Shown: piece by piece, positions 17,201 through 24,886 of the stretch | Numbering within the stretch: position 1 is the stretch's first letter | How the letters are laid out: every line of letters starts with the position of its first letter | Source: Streptomyces roseoverticillatus | GTDB lineage: Bacteria > Actinomycetota > Actinomycetes > Streptomycetales > Streptomycetaceae | DNA length: 64,000 nucleotides | Assembly (NCBI RefSeq): GCF_000719265.1 | Contig: NZ_JOFL01000014.1 | Location: forward strand, 76,814-140,813 | Direction of reading: 5' to 3' | Position numbers and translations under genes: made by a program | The notes under the pieces: model-generated | Seen by the model: the letters and a program-made list of their open reading frames with translations, nothing else | Told to the model about the DNA's origin: nothing | Database searches by the model: none

Positions 17201-18280
17201 TGCGTTCTTGATGTCTCCTAGCCCAGTGCGGACGCCGGGAGTGAGGACCGGGTCCACGGCCAGACGCCCTTGGGTGGATATATCGGCATTGGCAGGGGCG
17301 TTGATCCGGGTGACGCCGGTTCCCTCTACCTTCAGGGAACCCTTGGGGCTGCCGGTGAGGAATGCCTGGCCTTCATCGCCCTGCGTCAGGTGGAGGTCGC
17401 CAAGCTTCCCGAACGCGACTACAGCAGGCCTGCCATGCCCATCCCACACCTTCGCCTGGGCGGTTTGCGTATCCTTGCGGTCGACGAAGCCGACCTTTCC
17501 GCCTTGCACGGGTCGGATGTCGAACGGGACGCTGTCCCCGGCAGCGAGACTCTTCACCTTGCCTGAGTGGTCGACGTGTACCAGGTTGCGGCCGCTCGCA
17601 GCCAAGGCCCCGTCCGCAACCGGCACAGCGCTGGTGATCTCACCCTTCATGTCCGTTTTGCTGAGTGTCGTCCCGGCTGTGTTGACGGTCAGGACGCGGG
17701 TTTGCGTCTTGCTCAGGTCGTTCATGTCCCGGAAGGCGGTGAATGCTGCTGTGTGAGTCTGCGTGTTGCAAGACGGGTCGAAGTAGGCGAGGGACGCGGT
17801 GAAGGGCAGCTTCTGTACCGTGGAGGTCTTGACGTTGACGATTGCGGCAAATGCGCCGCCCTGCATCAGGTCCGGTTTATTCGTAAATGTGCGCGGTGCG
17901 TAAACAGCTGCGACGTGATCAGGGTCCATGACGCACTGGTTGCCGATCCATGAGTCTGCAGACATGCTCGGTTCGGCAAGCGCGGCGACGGTCTTCCACT
18001 CGTACGCGTTGCTGCTGTCGGCAACGAGGATCTTCAACCCGTCGGCGTCTGCGGCGGCTGTCACGGCCCGGTCCTTGCTTGCCTTCCACCCATCGCCGAG
18101 ATTTCTGTCGGGATTTTTGACAGGCCCGGGTGGGGCTGGTCTGTCGTGAGGAGCGGTGCTCCGGCCGGTGGGCGGTTTGGGTTCCGCAGATGCGGGGGTT
18201 ATCTGTAACAGGCCGCCGGATAAGGCGATGCAGGCCGCAGCAGCGGCCAGCGGCGCATATGCTTGTCTTTTGGGTCTCAA
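14234..18280 (-). CDS. giant secreted SLT-like plus SGNH hydrolase protein
   Basis: 1348 residues. An N-terminal signal peptide (hydrophobic to about ITPASAE) is followed by a repetitive beta-rich part (about 60-350), then a Thr/Pro-rich linker. A transglycosylase-like domain has Glu523 in GIMAQESNLWQAE with CGYGVGQVTDGM and WNYNLGFNRA. A Cys-rich region follows (FCNAKNGCDPKSPPNCPDANCYKQFWW), then a golvesin-like beta domain (about 900-1010) and a C-terminal SGNH/GDSL hydrolase with Ser1028 in AMGDSYSSGEG, ISIGGNDSRF and His1326 in SFHPKIGG. The layout resembles NocE-like Streptomyces proteins of unknown role. The TTG start at 18280 is inferred from the signal peptide; the ribosome site is weak. 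Possible wall or ester hydrolase, extracellular. Confidence 0.72.
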   Translation of the reverse strand: MRPKRQAYAPLAAAAACIALSGGLLQITPASAEPKPPTGRSTAPHDRPAPPGPVKNPDRNLGDGWKASKDRAVTAAADADGLKILVADSSNAYEWKTVAALAEPSMSADSWIGNQCVMDPDHVAAVYAPRTFTNKPDLMQGGAFAAIVNVKTSTVQKLPFTASLAYFDPSCNTQTHTAAFTAFRDMNDLSKTQTRVLTVNTAGTTLSKTDMKGEITSAVPVADGALAASGRNLVHVDHSGKVKSLAAGDSVPFDIRPVQGGKVGFVDRKDTQTAQAKVWDGHGRPAVVAFGKLGDLHLTQGDEGQAFLTGSPKGSLKVEGTGVTRINAPANADISTQGRLAVDPVLTPGVRTGLGDIKNAGKGFTKAETVPQSRGTMPGEEEVTVTSTATTTGKKITQTVTETTASNGKEPSPARPINEKRLTPSARAADTETSKDPRDTDRVCAISRNDMEAQALQPTPNQVEWAVDMAVRGQLRAQYLRQGGYRDQAGLGTIDPQGLFPPPTLKGGKRIPASVMLGIMAQESNLWQAEAGSIPGQMGNPLAATDGYYGRKAAKDDPDAYWQIHWDKSDCGYGVGQVTDGMRLAGHEKVDDNGHKETALPPAVQKAVAIDYATNIAASMQILADKWNEVHTEGQEITVNDDDPAKVENWFTAVWNYNLGFNRASDAGKNGGHWGLGWYNNPANPLYQKSWGHPFMDTDVDGPSAIKDAAHPQDWPYEEKVMGWAAWSIDTGFSYGTDGRQDWPGEHGFSSAGFKPAWWTDKDYRKMVSPALEVFCNAKNGCDPKSPPNCPDANCYKQFWWNQPNATWKSCATMCGYESLKYATLIPEPGRGYRLKAGTPVCTGAPSGAKVVSSVPDGTQTWSECGRVSSAGSFHFQFNADKDGHYEGKEDLHSVGGGYGGHFWYTHTRNVPHLGGDDGRLTATGTWTLGQGLNWARVLVHLPDTGAQTRQAHYRVLNTDSDSYDRYVTQRAGRWVSLGVFRFTGQPTVTLSNTTPDGTADEDIAWGAIAFQPLSGKPKNMIVAMGDSYSSGEGASEGDRDYYPETNYRDKNSPKERNACHRSRYAWSRQAALPGTSQSIGDLDDILNPDMDYHLVACSGARTYNVLPNGITQDNGGEIPQLDQGYLDQNTSLVTISIGGNDSRFSDIIQKCLLSLGGGNCKDKTFDKPDGPLGGRDKKFVGQNLEAAVPGIINEIVRPDITTTLLQIRAKAPHAKIVLMGYPPLISDKGSCLRITNSLGLSESSTAWLNETADTLAAAMQGAVDDAKREGAQAWFSNPKSDFAGKAVCGGPEQVHGIVKTLVRSDEPIKDWPLINQYGLSAQSFHPKIGGARLYADSLERTMTGMSL

Positions 18281-18676
18281 GAGGATTCCGTGTTCTCTTC
18301 GATTTTATGCGTGTTGGGCAGTGGCACGGCACAGCCTGCCCGGCTGAGCTGCCAGAAGGGTGACGGGGGGCGGTGTCGGCCGGTAAGTGGATCGCCTCAG
18401 CGGACTGAGGTGTTGTGCCTGCTCGTGCAGGGGTAGCCAGTAGCCAATGGCCGGGATTACGCGGACTTAGTGAGCTACCCAATGCTGGATTGCTGAGAAT
18501 TCTCGCAAGGGTCTGCGAGAATGCGGAGCCTAGGTCCAGGTGCCGCAGCCTGCCAATAGAAACCGAGTGTGATCAGGAATCGCGGCACGGGCCGAATTCG
18601 AATGAGGCAGGCTTGGGACGAGCCCGAGAAGGTTACTTGGCCTGTGGCAGTGAGTAAGCCCCGGAGTGAATCTTGC

Positions 18677-18862
18677 TCAGGGGGTTGCTTCGCCGTAATG
18701 ATCCTGGTTTCCGAACTGACGCTGTACTCCGCCTTTGGGTTTATGCGGATCCCGCTCATAGGCCGCGTCGGCCGAAGCGGTATTGGCAAGGAAGGCGTCG
18801 ACAGTCAGTGGAGAAATCGTTGCCAGAGATACCGCTTTAGCGCGCCATCGATAGGTGTTCAT
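18677..18862 (-). CDS. putative small secreted peptide
   Basis: 61 codons. The ATG at 18862 is preceded at five bases by AGGGGGG, an unusually strong Shine-Dalgarno for this region. The product begins MNTYRWRAKAVSLATISPLT, a basic then apolar N-terminus, and has a signal-peptidase-like ASADA site near residue 32. A hydrophilic mature part of about 28 residues follows, rich in Lys, Asp, His and Pro (YERDPHKPKGG). I do not recognise it. It could be an exported signal or a small structural peptide. The hydrophobic core is short, so export is uncertain. Confidence 0.45.
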   Translation of the reverse strand: MNTYRWRAKAVSLATISPLTVDAFLANTASADAAYERDPHKPKGGVQRQFGNQDHYGEATP

Positions 18863-19244
18863 CGTCCCCCCTGCGAGATCACGTTCGATGTTGATCGCGT
18901 GTTCGGTGTGCCTGGAGTAGCTTACCGAGAGTGGGTGGGACGCATGAGTCGTCTTCGGCCACCAACAGCTGAGTTTTTAGCCGAAACCGACCAGGACGTC
19001 GCCGACAAGTAGCAGCGGTGCGGGTGCGGGGTGCTGCGGAGAATCGCACAGCGGTCTCTGGAGTTGGCCAAGGAGGAGTGTCCGGACGCGGGCTCGGTGT
19101 TCACTCTGGTTGGCTAGTGAACAGGAGGGGGCTCTGCTGCCGGAATGGTCGGTGCCGAGGCGCCGTAGGTGCGCCACTCTCAAGTTGGGGCGGAGGCATC
19201 CCCGCCCAAGGCCCGGACCTGCCGGGGGGTGATGCCGCTCCCTT

Positions 19245-19340
19245 TCATCCGGAGACGTTCCTGTCCGGCTCGGTGAGGGTGGAGGCATGAGTACTCCGGA
19301 GCCCCAGTAGCCGCCGTCGGCGATGACGATCACATTGCCG
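19245..19340 (-). pseudogene. scrap of an IS5-type transposase (ADGGY motif)
   Basis: About 30 codons reading NVIVIADGGYWGSGVLMP, matching the second catalytic Asp block (ADGGYxGTGLVxPHR) of DDE_Tnp_4 transposases. Nothing else of the gene remains in frame. The remnant at 9820-10449 belongs to the same type of transposase and lacks exactly this block. Confidence 0.45.
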
Positions 19341-19429
19341 CAGATGTCCTAAGTCCAGGCTCAGCAAAGGCGGCCCGGCAGGATGCGAGGCCAGGAGGAA
19401 GACTGAGAAGTCAGTATCGACATACGACC

Positions 19430-19462
19430 GGGGCCCACCGAGCATGGTGCTCGGTGGGCCCC
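19430..19462 (-). terminator. terminator of the ahpC-ahpD operon
   Basis: 15-bp perfect arms starting GGGGCCCACC and ending GGTGGGCCCC with a TGG loop, 26 bp beyond the ahpD stop. Confidence 0.75.
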
Positions 19463-19487
19463 GGGACGCGACTCAATGGCCGATCAG

Positions 19488-20021
19488 TTACTGCGCCAGG
19501 ACCTGCTCGGCGTCCAGGGTGGCGCCGGCGGCCTGCAGGACCGCGGCGATCTTGAACGCCTCCTGGATCGTCTCGCGCGAGACGCCCGCCTTGCGGAGGA
19601 CCTGCTCGTGCGAGTCGAGGCACAGGCCGCAGCCGTTGATGGCCGAGACGGCCAGCGACCACAGCTCGAAGTCGACCTTGTCCACGCCCGGGTTGCCGAT
19701 GACGTTCATCCGCAGGCCCGCGCGCAGGTTGCCGTACTCCGGGTCCGACAGCAGGTGCCGGGTGCGGTAGTAGACGTTGTTCATCGCCATGATCGCGGCG
19801 GCGGCCTTGGCGGCCGTGTACGCCTCGGGCGACAGGTTGGCCTTGGCGACCGGCTCCAGCTCGCGCAGCACGATCGGCGAGCGGGTCGCGATCGCGCAGG
19901 AGAGGACGGTGCCCCACAGCTGCTGCTGCGGCAGGTCGGAGTTACCGATGACCGAGCCGAGGTTCAGCTTCAGGTCCTTGGCGTAGTCCGGTATGGCGGA
20001 CTTCAGTTCATCGAGCGCCAT
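19488..20021 (-). CDS. ahpD: alkylhydroperoxidase AhpD
   Basis: 177-residue carboxymuconolactone-decarboxylase-fold enzyme that reduces AhpC in actinobacteria, itself reduced through lipoamide (family knowledge from Mycobacterium). The redox motif is intact: [22 protein letters not shown], with the CxxC pair and the downstream His of the proton relay. Length is the family norm. ATG at 20021 lies 11 bp after the ahpC stop, so the two form an operon. Expression is expected to follow ahpC under the divergent OxyR. Confidence 0.95.
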   Translation of the reverse strand: MALDELKSAIPDYAKDLKLNLGSVIGNSDLPQQQLWGTVLSCAIATRSPIVLRELEPVAKANLSPEAYTAAKAAAAIMAMNNVYYRTRHLLSDPEYGNLRAGLRMNVIGNPGVDKVDFELWSLAVSAINGCGLCLDSHEQVLRKAGVSRETIQEAFKIAAVLQAAGATLDAEQVLAQ

Positions 20022-20032
20022 GGGAGATCAGC

Positions 20033-20587
20033 TCACTCGCCCGCGAGGAGCTTGACGGCGTCGAGGGTCTCCTCGCCCTTCGACCAGTTGCAGGGGCACA
20101 GCTCGTCCGTCTGCAGGGCGTCGAGGACCCGGAGGACCTCCTTGGGGTTACGGCCGACGGAGCCGGCGGTCACCATGACGAACTGGATCTCGTTGTTCGG
20201 GTCCACGATGAAGACGGCGCGCTGGGCGTAGCCGTCCTCGCCCTCGACGCCGCAGGCCTGCATGAGCTCGTGCTTGGCGTCGGCCAGCATCGGGAAGGGC
20301 AGGTCGCGGAGGTCCTTGTGGTCCTTGCGCCAGGCGTGGTGGACGAACTCGGAGTCGCCGGAGACGCCGAGGATCTGGGCGTCACGGTCGGCGAACTCGT
20401 CGTTCAGCTGGCCGAACGCGGCGATCTCGGTCGGGCAGACGAAGGTGAAGTCCTTGGGCCAGAAGAAGACGACCTTCCACTTGCCCTCGTGGGTCTTGTT
20501 GTCGATCTGCGCGAAAGCCTTGTCCGCGTCGAGGTCCACACAAGCGGTCAGGTCGAACTCGGGGAACTTGTCACCAACAGTGAGCAC
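20033..20587 (-). CDS. ahpC: alkyl hydroperoxide reductase AhpC (2-Cys peroxiredoxin)
   Basis: 184-residue peroxiredoxin that reduces hydrogen peroxide and organic peroxides. The peroxidatic Cys is in FTFVCPTEIAAFG, and the resolving Cys pair is in TDELCPCNWSKGE. GTG at 20587 has AAGGAGAG three bases away and gives the usual VLTVGDKFPEFDLTA start. An in-frame extension to ATG 20647 or 20671 with two more cysteines exists and could be an alternative start, but the ribosome site supports the GTG. Divergent from oxyR, with the shared promoter region at 20588-20722; operon with ahpD. Confidence 0.95.
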   Translation of the reverse strand: MLTVGDKFPEFDLTACVDLDADKAFAQIDNKTHEGKWKVVFFWPKDFTFVCPTEIAAFGQLNDEFADRDAQILGVSGDSEFVHHAWRKDHKDLRDLPFPMLADAKHELMQACGVEGEDGYAQRAVFIVDPNNEIQFVMVTAGSVGRNPKEVLRVLDALQTDELCPCNWSKGEETLDAVKLLAGE

Positions 20588-20670
20588 GCGCTCTCCTTGC
20601 AGCGAGCAGGAAGCTCCGTGACAGGAGTTTCCTTCGGGGTTGGACATGAGCAACCCTGCCACAGGAGCCA

Positions 20671-20722
20671 TTGATAACGGAAATAGCTAGACTGGGCGAT
20701 GTTGATCGGAGGTGCTTATCAA
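20671..20722. promoter_or_regulatory. ahpC-oxyR divergent control region
   Basis: TTGATAA at 20671-20677 and its inverted copy TTATCAA at 20716-20722 bracket a stretch containing ATAGCTA and GATGTTGATC. The spacing and AT-rich half-sites suit a tetrameric LysR-type regulator. OxyR binding here is inferred from the arrangement. Confidence 0.5.
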
Positions 20723-21703
20723 ATGTCATCCGCACCGGCAGCCGTAGCTGCCACGAGCCCGGGGAGCGGGCGTCCTCGCCAGCCCAGCATCGCCCAGCTC
20801 CGGGCCTTCGTCGCCGTAGCCGAGCACCTGCACTTCCGCGACGCCGCCACGGCCCTCGGCATGAGCCAGCCCGCGCTCTCCGGGGCCGTCTCCGCCTTGG
20901 AGGAGGTCCTCGACGTCCAGCTCGTCGAGCGTACGACGAGGAAAGTGCTGCTCAGTCCCGCGGGCGAGCGGCTCGCCGTCCGCGCCCGCACCGTTCTCGA
21001 CGCCGTCGCCTCGCTCATGGAGGAGGCCGACGCGGCCCGCGCGCCCTTCACCGGCGTCCTGCGCCTCGGGGTGATCCCGACCGTCGCGCCGTACCTCCTG
21101 CCGGCCGTCCTGCGCCTGGTCCACGACGCCTACCCGGACCTCGACCTGCAGGTCCACGAGGAGCAGACGTCCTCGCTGCTCGACGGGCTCACCCAGGGCC
21201 GGCTCGACCTGCTGCTGCTCGCCGTGCCGCTCGGCGTGCCCGGCGTCACCGAACTGCCCCTCTTCGACGAGGACTTCGTGCTCGTCATGCCCCGCGACCA
21301 CTGGCTGGCCGGCCGGGGCGACATCCCGCGCGAGGCGCTGCGCGAGCTCGACCTGCTCCTCCTCGACGAGGGCCACTGCCTGCGCGACCAGGCCCTCGAC
21401 ATCTGCCGCGAAGTCGGCCGCACGTCCGGCGCGCTGGGTACGACCAGCGCGGCCGGGCTGTCCACGCTCGTCCAACTGGTGGGCGGCGGCATGGGCGTTA
21501 CCCTGCTGCCGCGCACGGCCCTGCGCGTCGAAACCGAGCGCAACGCCCAGCTCGCCACCGGCTCGTTCGCGGATCCGGTGCCCTCGCGCAGGATCGCCCT
21601 GGCGATGCGGACGGGCGCCGCGCGGCAGGAGGAGTTCGGGCAGTTCGCCGAGGCGCTCCGCAAGGAGTTGCGGAAGCTGCCGGTGCGCGTCGCGGCGCAG
21701 TGA
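20723..21703 (+). CDS. oxyR: hydrogen peroxide sensor OxyR (LysR family)
   Basis: 326 residues. An N-terminal winged HTH (QLRAFVAVAEHLHFRDAATALGMSQPALSGAVSALE) precedes an effector domain with the OxyR redox loop LLLLDEGHCLRDQALDICREV. The two cysteines eight residues apart correspond to Cys199 and Cys208 of the E. coli protein, which form a disulfide on peroxide. ATG at 20723 has GGAGG ten bases before it; the start at 20699 would run through that site. Divergent from ahpC, which it is expected to activate along with itself. Ends in a very strong terminator shared with the convergent ABC operon. Confidence 0.95.
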   Translation: MSSAPAAVAATSPGSGRPRQPSIAQLRAFVAVAEHLHFRDAATALGMSQPALSGAVSALEEVLDVQLVERTTRKVLLSPAGERLAVRARTVLDAVASLMEEADAARAPFTGVLRLGVIPTVAPYLLPAVLRLVHDAYPDLDLQVHEEQTSSLLDGLTQGRLDLLLLAVPLGVPGVTELPLFDEDFVLVMPRDHWLAGRGDIPREALRELDLLLLDEGHCLRDQALDICREVGRTSGALGTTSAAGLSTLVQLVGGGMGVTLLPRTALRVETERNAQLATGSFADPVPSRRIALAMRTGAARQEEFGQFAEALRKELRKLPVRVAAQ

Positions 21704-21707
21704 ACGG

Positions 21708-21750
21708 GCAGCCCCCGGAGCCCGGTTGAGGGCCGGGCTCCGGGGGCTGC
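21708..21750. terminator. bidirectional terminator between oxyR and the ABC operon
   Basis: 18-bp perfect stem (21708-21725 with 21733-21750) and a 7-nt loop, between two convergent genes. Confidence 0.85.
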
Positions 21751-21758
21751 GCGGGGGG

Positions 21759-24182
21759 CTATTCCGTCCGCAGGCCCTCCGGCCGCGTCAGCCGCCACAG
21801 CGCGGGCAGGCACGCCACGGTGACCAGGACGATCATCCCCGCGCCCGCGCAGATCAGGGGGACGAACGCGAACCAGTCCCGTACCCGCTCGTCGATCAGG
21901 GCGAGCAGCAGCCGCCCCAGGCCGAGGCCGGACCCGACGGCCAGCGCCATGCCCAGCGCCACGGGGACCGCGGTCTGCCACAGCACCGACCAGCCGATCG
22001 TCGCGCGGCTGGTGCCGCAGGCAACCAGGACGGACAACGCGCGCCTGCGCTCGCGCAGTTGCTCCAGCGTGCCGACGAGCATGCTCAGCGCGATCAGCGC
22101 GAGCACGCAGACCGCGCCGATCGTCAGCCCCTCCTCGACGGCCGCGAGGTGGTTCTCCTTCACCACGCCGCCCAGGCGCCACACCCGCATGCCCGGGTCG
22201 ACGGCGGCGGCGGTGTTGCGGAACCGTTCGACGGAGTCGTCGCGGTCACCGGGGTCGACCCGGGCCAGCACGGTCGTCCTGGCGTCCGGGATCGCCCGGG
22301 CGTCGATGGCGGAGGGGGTGGCCAGCACGCCGTACTGGTGGTCGCCGGTGGGCCCGGGAAGGGTCTCCACGACCCGCGCCGACGCCGGAACGGTCCACCG
22401 GTAGGCGGGTGTTCCCCGCTCCTTCGCCCGCTCGAAGCCGTCCATCTCCAGCGCGGTGCCCGGCGGGAAGCGGCCGGCGGTGTTGACCTCACCGTCCTTC
22501 TCCGTGGCCACGAAGACGTCGCCCTCGCGGCACGAGTCGATCCTGGCCAGCGTGCGCAGGACGGAGCAGTCGGCGACGTGCACCGTGGTGACGTCGTGTT
22601 CCTTGCCCGGGACGGTCGCGTACTGCTCCACGAACGCGACGGCGTCCTGCACGCCGGGCGTGGCCCGGAACGCCTTCGTGTACGCGACGATCTCCTCGGG
22701 CGTGCCGGGTCGGTACGAGGCCTTCACGTGGGACCAGCTCGCGACGCTCCCGCCGGGCCTGTCGTGGCCGCTCTGCATGCCGGAGAGCACCATCTGGACG
22801 GCGATCGCCCCGGCCACGGCGACGGTGATGCCGCTGACCGCCCGCGCGGCCGTGCCGCTGCCGGCCTGCAGCCGCCGCGTCGCCAGCTGCCAGGGCAGCG
22901 GCCCGCCCCGGAACCGGGCGACGCACGCCTCGACCAGCCACGGCAGGACCGCGGCGACGCCGATCAGCAGCAGCGCCGCGCCCGTGGCGACCATGGCCGT
23001 CTCCACCGGCCCGTAGAAGGGGCTCCGGGCGACCGCCACCGTGCTCGGGACCAGCAGTGCCAGGCCCACGGCGGGGATCAGCAGCCGCCACCACAGCCTG
23101 CGCCGCCGGGTGGGCGCGCCGCGGACGACCCCGAGCGGCTCGATGGCGACGCGGCGCAGCGCGGACAGGGTCACCACGACGGTCAGTACGGGCACGGCGA
23201 CGGCGATCAGCGCGGCCAGCGCGGGGCTCGGGGTGACGTCCGAGGGGAAGAGGGTGACGTCGCGGACCGTGACGTGCGTGGCGAATCCGCGGGTGAAGAG
23301 GAAGATCCCGGCACCGGCGAGCAGGCCGAGCAGCGCGCCGCACAGGGCCTCGCCGGCCGCGATTCGCCGGGCCGTGGCGCCGTCCGCGCCCACCAGCCGC
23401 AGGGCCGCCAGCCGCCGGTCGCGGCCCTCGCCGCCGAACCGGACGGCGGCCGAGATGAAGACGCCGACCGGCAGCAGCAGGATCACGCACGCGAGGGCGA
23501 TCAGGACGACCAGCTCGCCGTCCGTGGGCAGGCCGGGCGCGTCGTCGCCGAAGTGGTCGATGCGCACGGCGCCGTCGCCCGGTGCTAGCCGGCCGTCGCC
23601 CGCGTAGAAGAAGAGCTCGCTGGGGCCGACGAGGCCCGCGGGCGCGATGGTGCCCACGGTCCGGTAGGGGAGCCGCTCGCGCAGCAGCTTCCCGGCGTCG
23701 GTGTCCAGGAGCCTGCCGAGGGCGGGGGAGACGACCATCTCGCCCGGCCGGGGCAGGTCCGTCACGCCGGGCGGCACCGGGGCGTCGGCCCCTTCGGGGC
23801 GCAGCAGCGCGCCGCCGACCTTCTTGTCGCGGAAGTCGGTGCCCGCGTCGCGGTACACCAAGGTGCCGCTGCTCTTGCGCGGCTCGTGGCCCGGCTGCTC
23901 GAACTCCAGCGGTGTGTCCACTTGGCGGGCCGCCGTGCGCCGGTCGCGCTCGTCCAGCAGGTGCGGCACGGACGCCGCGACCGCCAGGACGGCCACGCCG
24001 AGGCCGACGGCCAGCGCGGTGAGCACCGCGCGCAGCAGCCCCTCGCGGCCGCCGGCGACCGTGAAGCGCGCGCCCATGCGCAGGTCGCGGAACCAGGCGG
24101 CGGCGCCTGCGGGCCCGGTGGGCCGGTCGGCGGGCCCGCGGCCGGGGCGCGGAGTGCCGTGCTCGTCGTTCCGTGCGGTCAC
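21759..24182 (-). CDS. FtsX/MacB-like ABC transporter permease
   Basis: 807-residue permease with the duplicated FtsX-type layout: an N-terminal helix (LLRAVLTALAVGLGVAVLAV), a large extracellular domain, a first three-helix FtsX block (LVVLIALACVILLLPVGVFIS onward), helices in the middle, a second extracellular domain and a final FtsX block (TIGAVCVLALIALSMLVGTLEQLRERRRALSVLVACG). Such permeases work with a MacB/LolD-type ATPase to move peptides or lipids mechanically, or as antibiotic-resistance pumps. GTG start at 24182 overlaps the stop of the ATPase gene by four bases. The PadR repressor gene is first in the operon. Confidence 0.88.
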   Translation of the reverse strand: MTARNDEHGTPRPGRGPADRPTGPAGAAAWFRDLRMGARFTVAGGREGLLRAVLTALAVGLGVAVLAVAASVPHLLDERDRRTAARQVDTPLEFEQPGHEPRKSSGTLVYRDAGTDFRDKKVGGALLRPEGADAPVPPGVTDLPRPGEMVVSPALGRLLDTDAGKLLRERLPYRTVGTIAPAGLVGPSELFFYAGDGRLAPGDGAVRIDHFGDDAPGLPTDGELVVLIALACVILLLPVGVFISAAVRFGGEGRDRRLAALRLVGADGATARRIAAGEALCGALLGLLAGAGIFLFTRGFATHVTVRDVTLFPSDVTPSPALAALIAVAVPVLTVVVTLSALRRVAIEPLGVVRGAPTRRRRLWWRLLIPAVGLALLVPSTVAVARSPFYGPVETAMVATGAALLLIGVAAVLPWLVEACVARFRGGPLPWQLATRRLQAGSGTAARAVSGITVAVAGAIAVQMVLSGMQSGHDRPGGSVASWSHVKASYRPGTPEEIVAYTKAFRATPGVQDAVAFVEQYATVPGKEHDVTTVHVADCSVLRTLARIDSCREGDVFVATEKDGEVNTAGRFPPGTALEMDGFERAKERGTPAYRWTVPASARVVETLPGPTGDHQYGVLATPSAIDARAIPDARTTVLARVDPGDRDDSVERFRNTAAAVDPGMRVWRLGGVVKENHLAAVEEGLTIGAVCVLALIALSMLVGTLEQLRERRRALSVLVACGTSRATIGWSVLWQTAVPVALGMALAVGSGLGLGRLLLALIDERVRDWFAFVPLICAGAGMIVLVTVACLPALWRLTRPEGLRTE

Positions 24183-24886
24183 GACAGCCCCACCCCCGCC
24201 ATGTCGCGCGCCCGCCCGTCCCGTACGACGACCTCGCGGTCCGAGTACGCGGCGACGCGCGCTTCGTGGGTGACCAGGACGACCGCGGCGCGGGTGTCGC
24301 GCGCGGCCTCGGTCAGCAGCCGCATGACGCGCTCGCCGTTGAGGGAGTCCAGGGCGCCGGTCGGCTCGTCCGCGAAGATCACGCGCGGGGTGGTCACCAG
24401 GGCGCGGGCCACGGCGACGCGCTGGCTCTGGCCGCCGGATATCTCGCCGGGCCGCTTGCCGCGGGCGTCGGCGACCTCCAGCTGCTCCAGCCGGTGCAGG
24501 GCCTGCAGCTCGGCCTCCCTGCGCTTGACGCCGTTCAGCCGGAGCGGCAGCGCCACGTTCTCCAGGCAGGTCAGCTCCGGCACGAGCTGGCCGAACTGGA
24601 AGACGAAGCCGAACTCGGTGCGCCGCAGGGCGCTGCGCTCGGCGTCCGGAAGGGCCGACAGGTCGCGCGCGCCGTAGCGGACCGTGCCGGCGTCGGGGCG
24701 GACGATTCCGGCCAGGCAGTGCAGCAGGGTCGACTTGCCGGAGCCCGACGGGCCCATGACGGCGACGACTTCGCCCGGGTGGACGGAGAAGTCCGCGCCG
24801 GCCAGTGCGGTCGTGGGGCCGTACGCCTTGTGCAGCCCGGCCGCGGCGAGCAAGGAGCCGGACGGGGCTGCGGGGGAGCGGGTCAC
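24179..24886 (-). CDS. ABC transporter ATP-binding protein (LolD/MacB type)
   Basis: 235 residues with all ATPase motifs: Walker A GPSGSGKST, Q-loop FQFGQLVPELT, signature ISGGQSQRVAVARAL, Walker B VIFADEPTGALD and the switch His in VLVTHEARVA. The LVPELTCLENVALPL and DEPTGALDS phrases mark the LolD/MacB subfamily, which partners FtsX-fold permeases. GTG at 24886 is chosen because it overlaps the PadR stop codon (GTGA), implying translational coupling. The longer frame to 24940 lies inside padR. It supplies energy to the downstream permease. Confidence 0.92.
   Translation of the reverse strand: MTRSPAAPSGSLLAAAGLHKAYGPTTALAGADFSVHPGEVVAVMGPSGSGKSTLLHCLAGIVRPDAGTVRYGARDLSALPDAERSALRRTEFGFVFQFGQLVPELTCLENVALPLRLNGVKRREAELQALHRLEQLEVADARGKRPGEISGGQSQRVAVARALVTTPRVIFADEPTGALDSLNGERVMRLLTEAARDTRAAVVLVTHEARVAAYSDREVVVRDGRARDMAGVGLS

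Larger units (their letters stand above)
18281..19430. other. gene-poor, AT-richer intergenic stretch
   Basis: 1.15 kb between the giant SGNH gene and the ahpD terminator. Apart from the putative 61-residue secreted peptide and the transposase scrap listed separately, the open frames lack ribosome sites and family character. Base composition is clearly lower in GC than the flanking core genes, which fits acquired DNA. Confidence 0.5.

Noticed and set aside
18569..19012. 147-codon plus-strand frame in the AT-richer gap
   Set aside because: Overlaps the better supported secreted peptide on the other strand, and has no ribosome site or family look.
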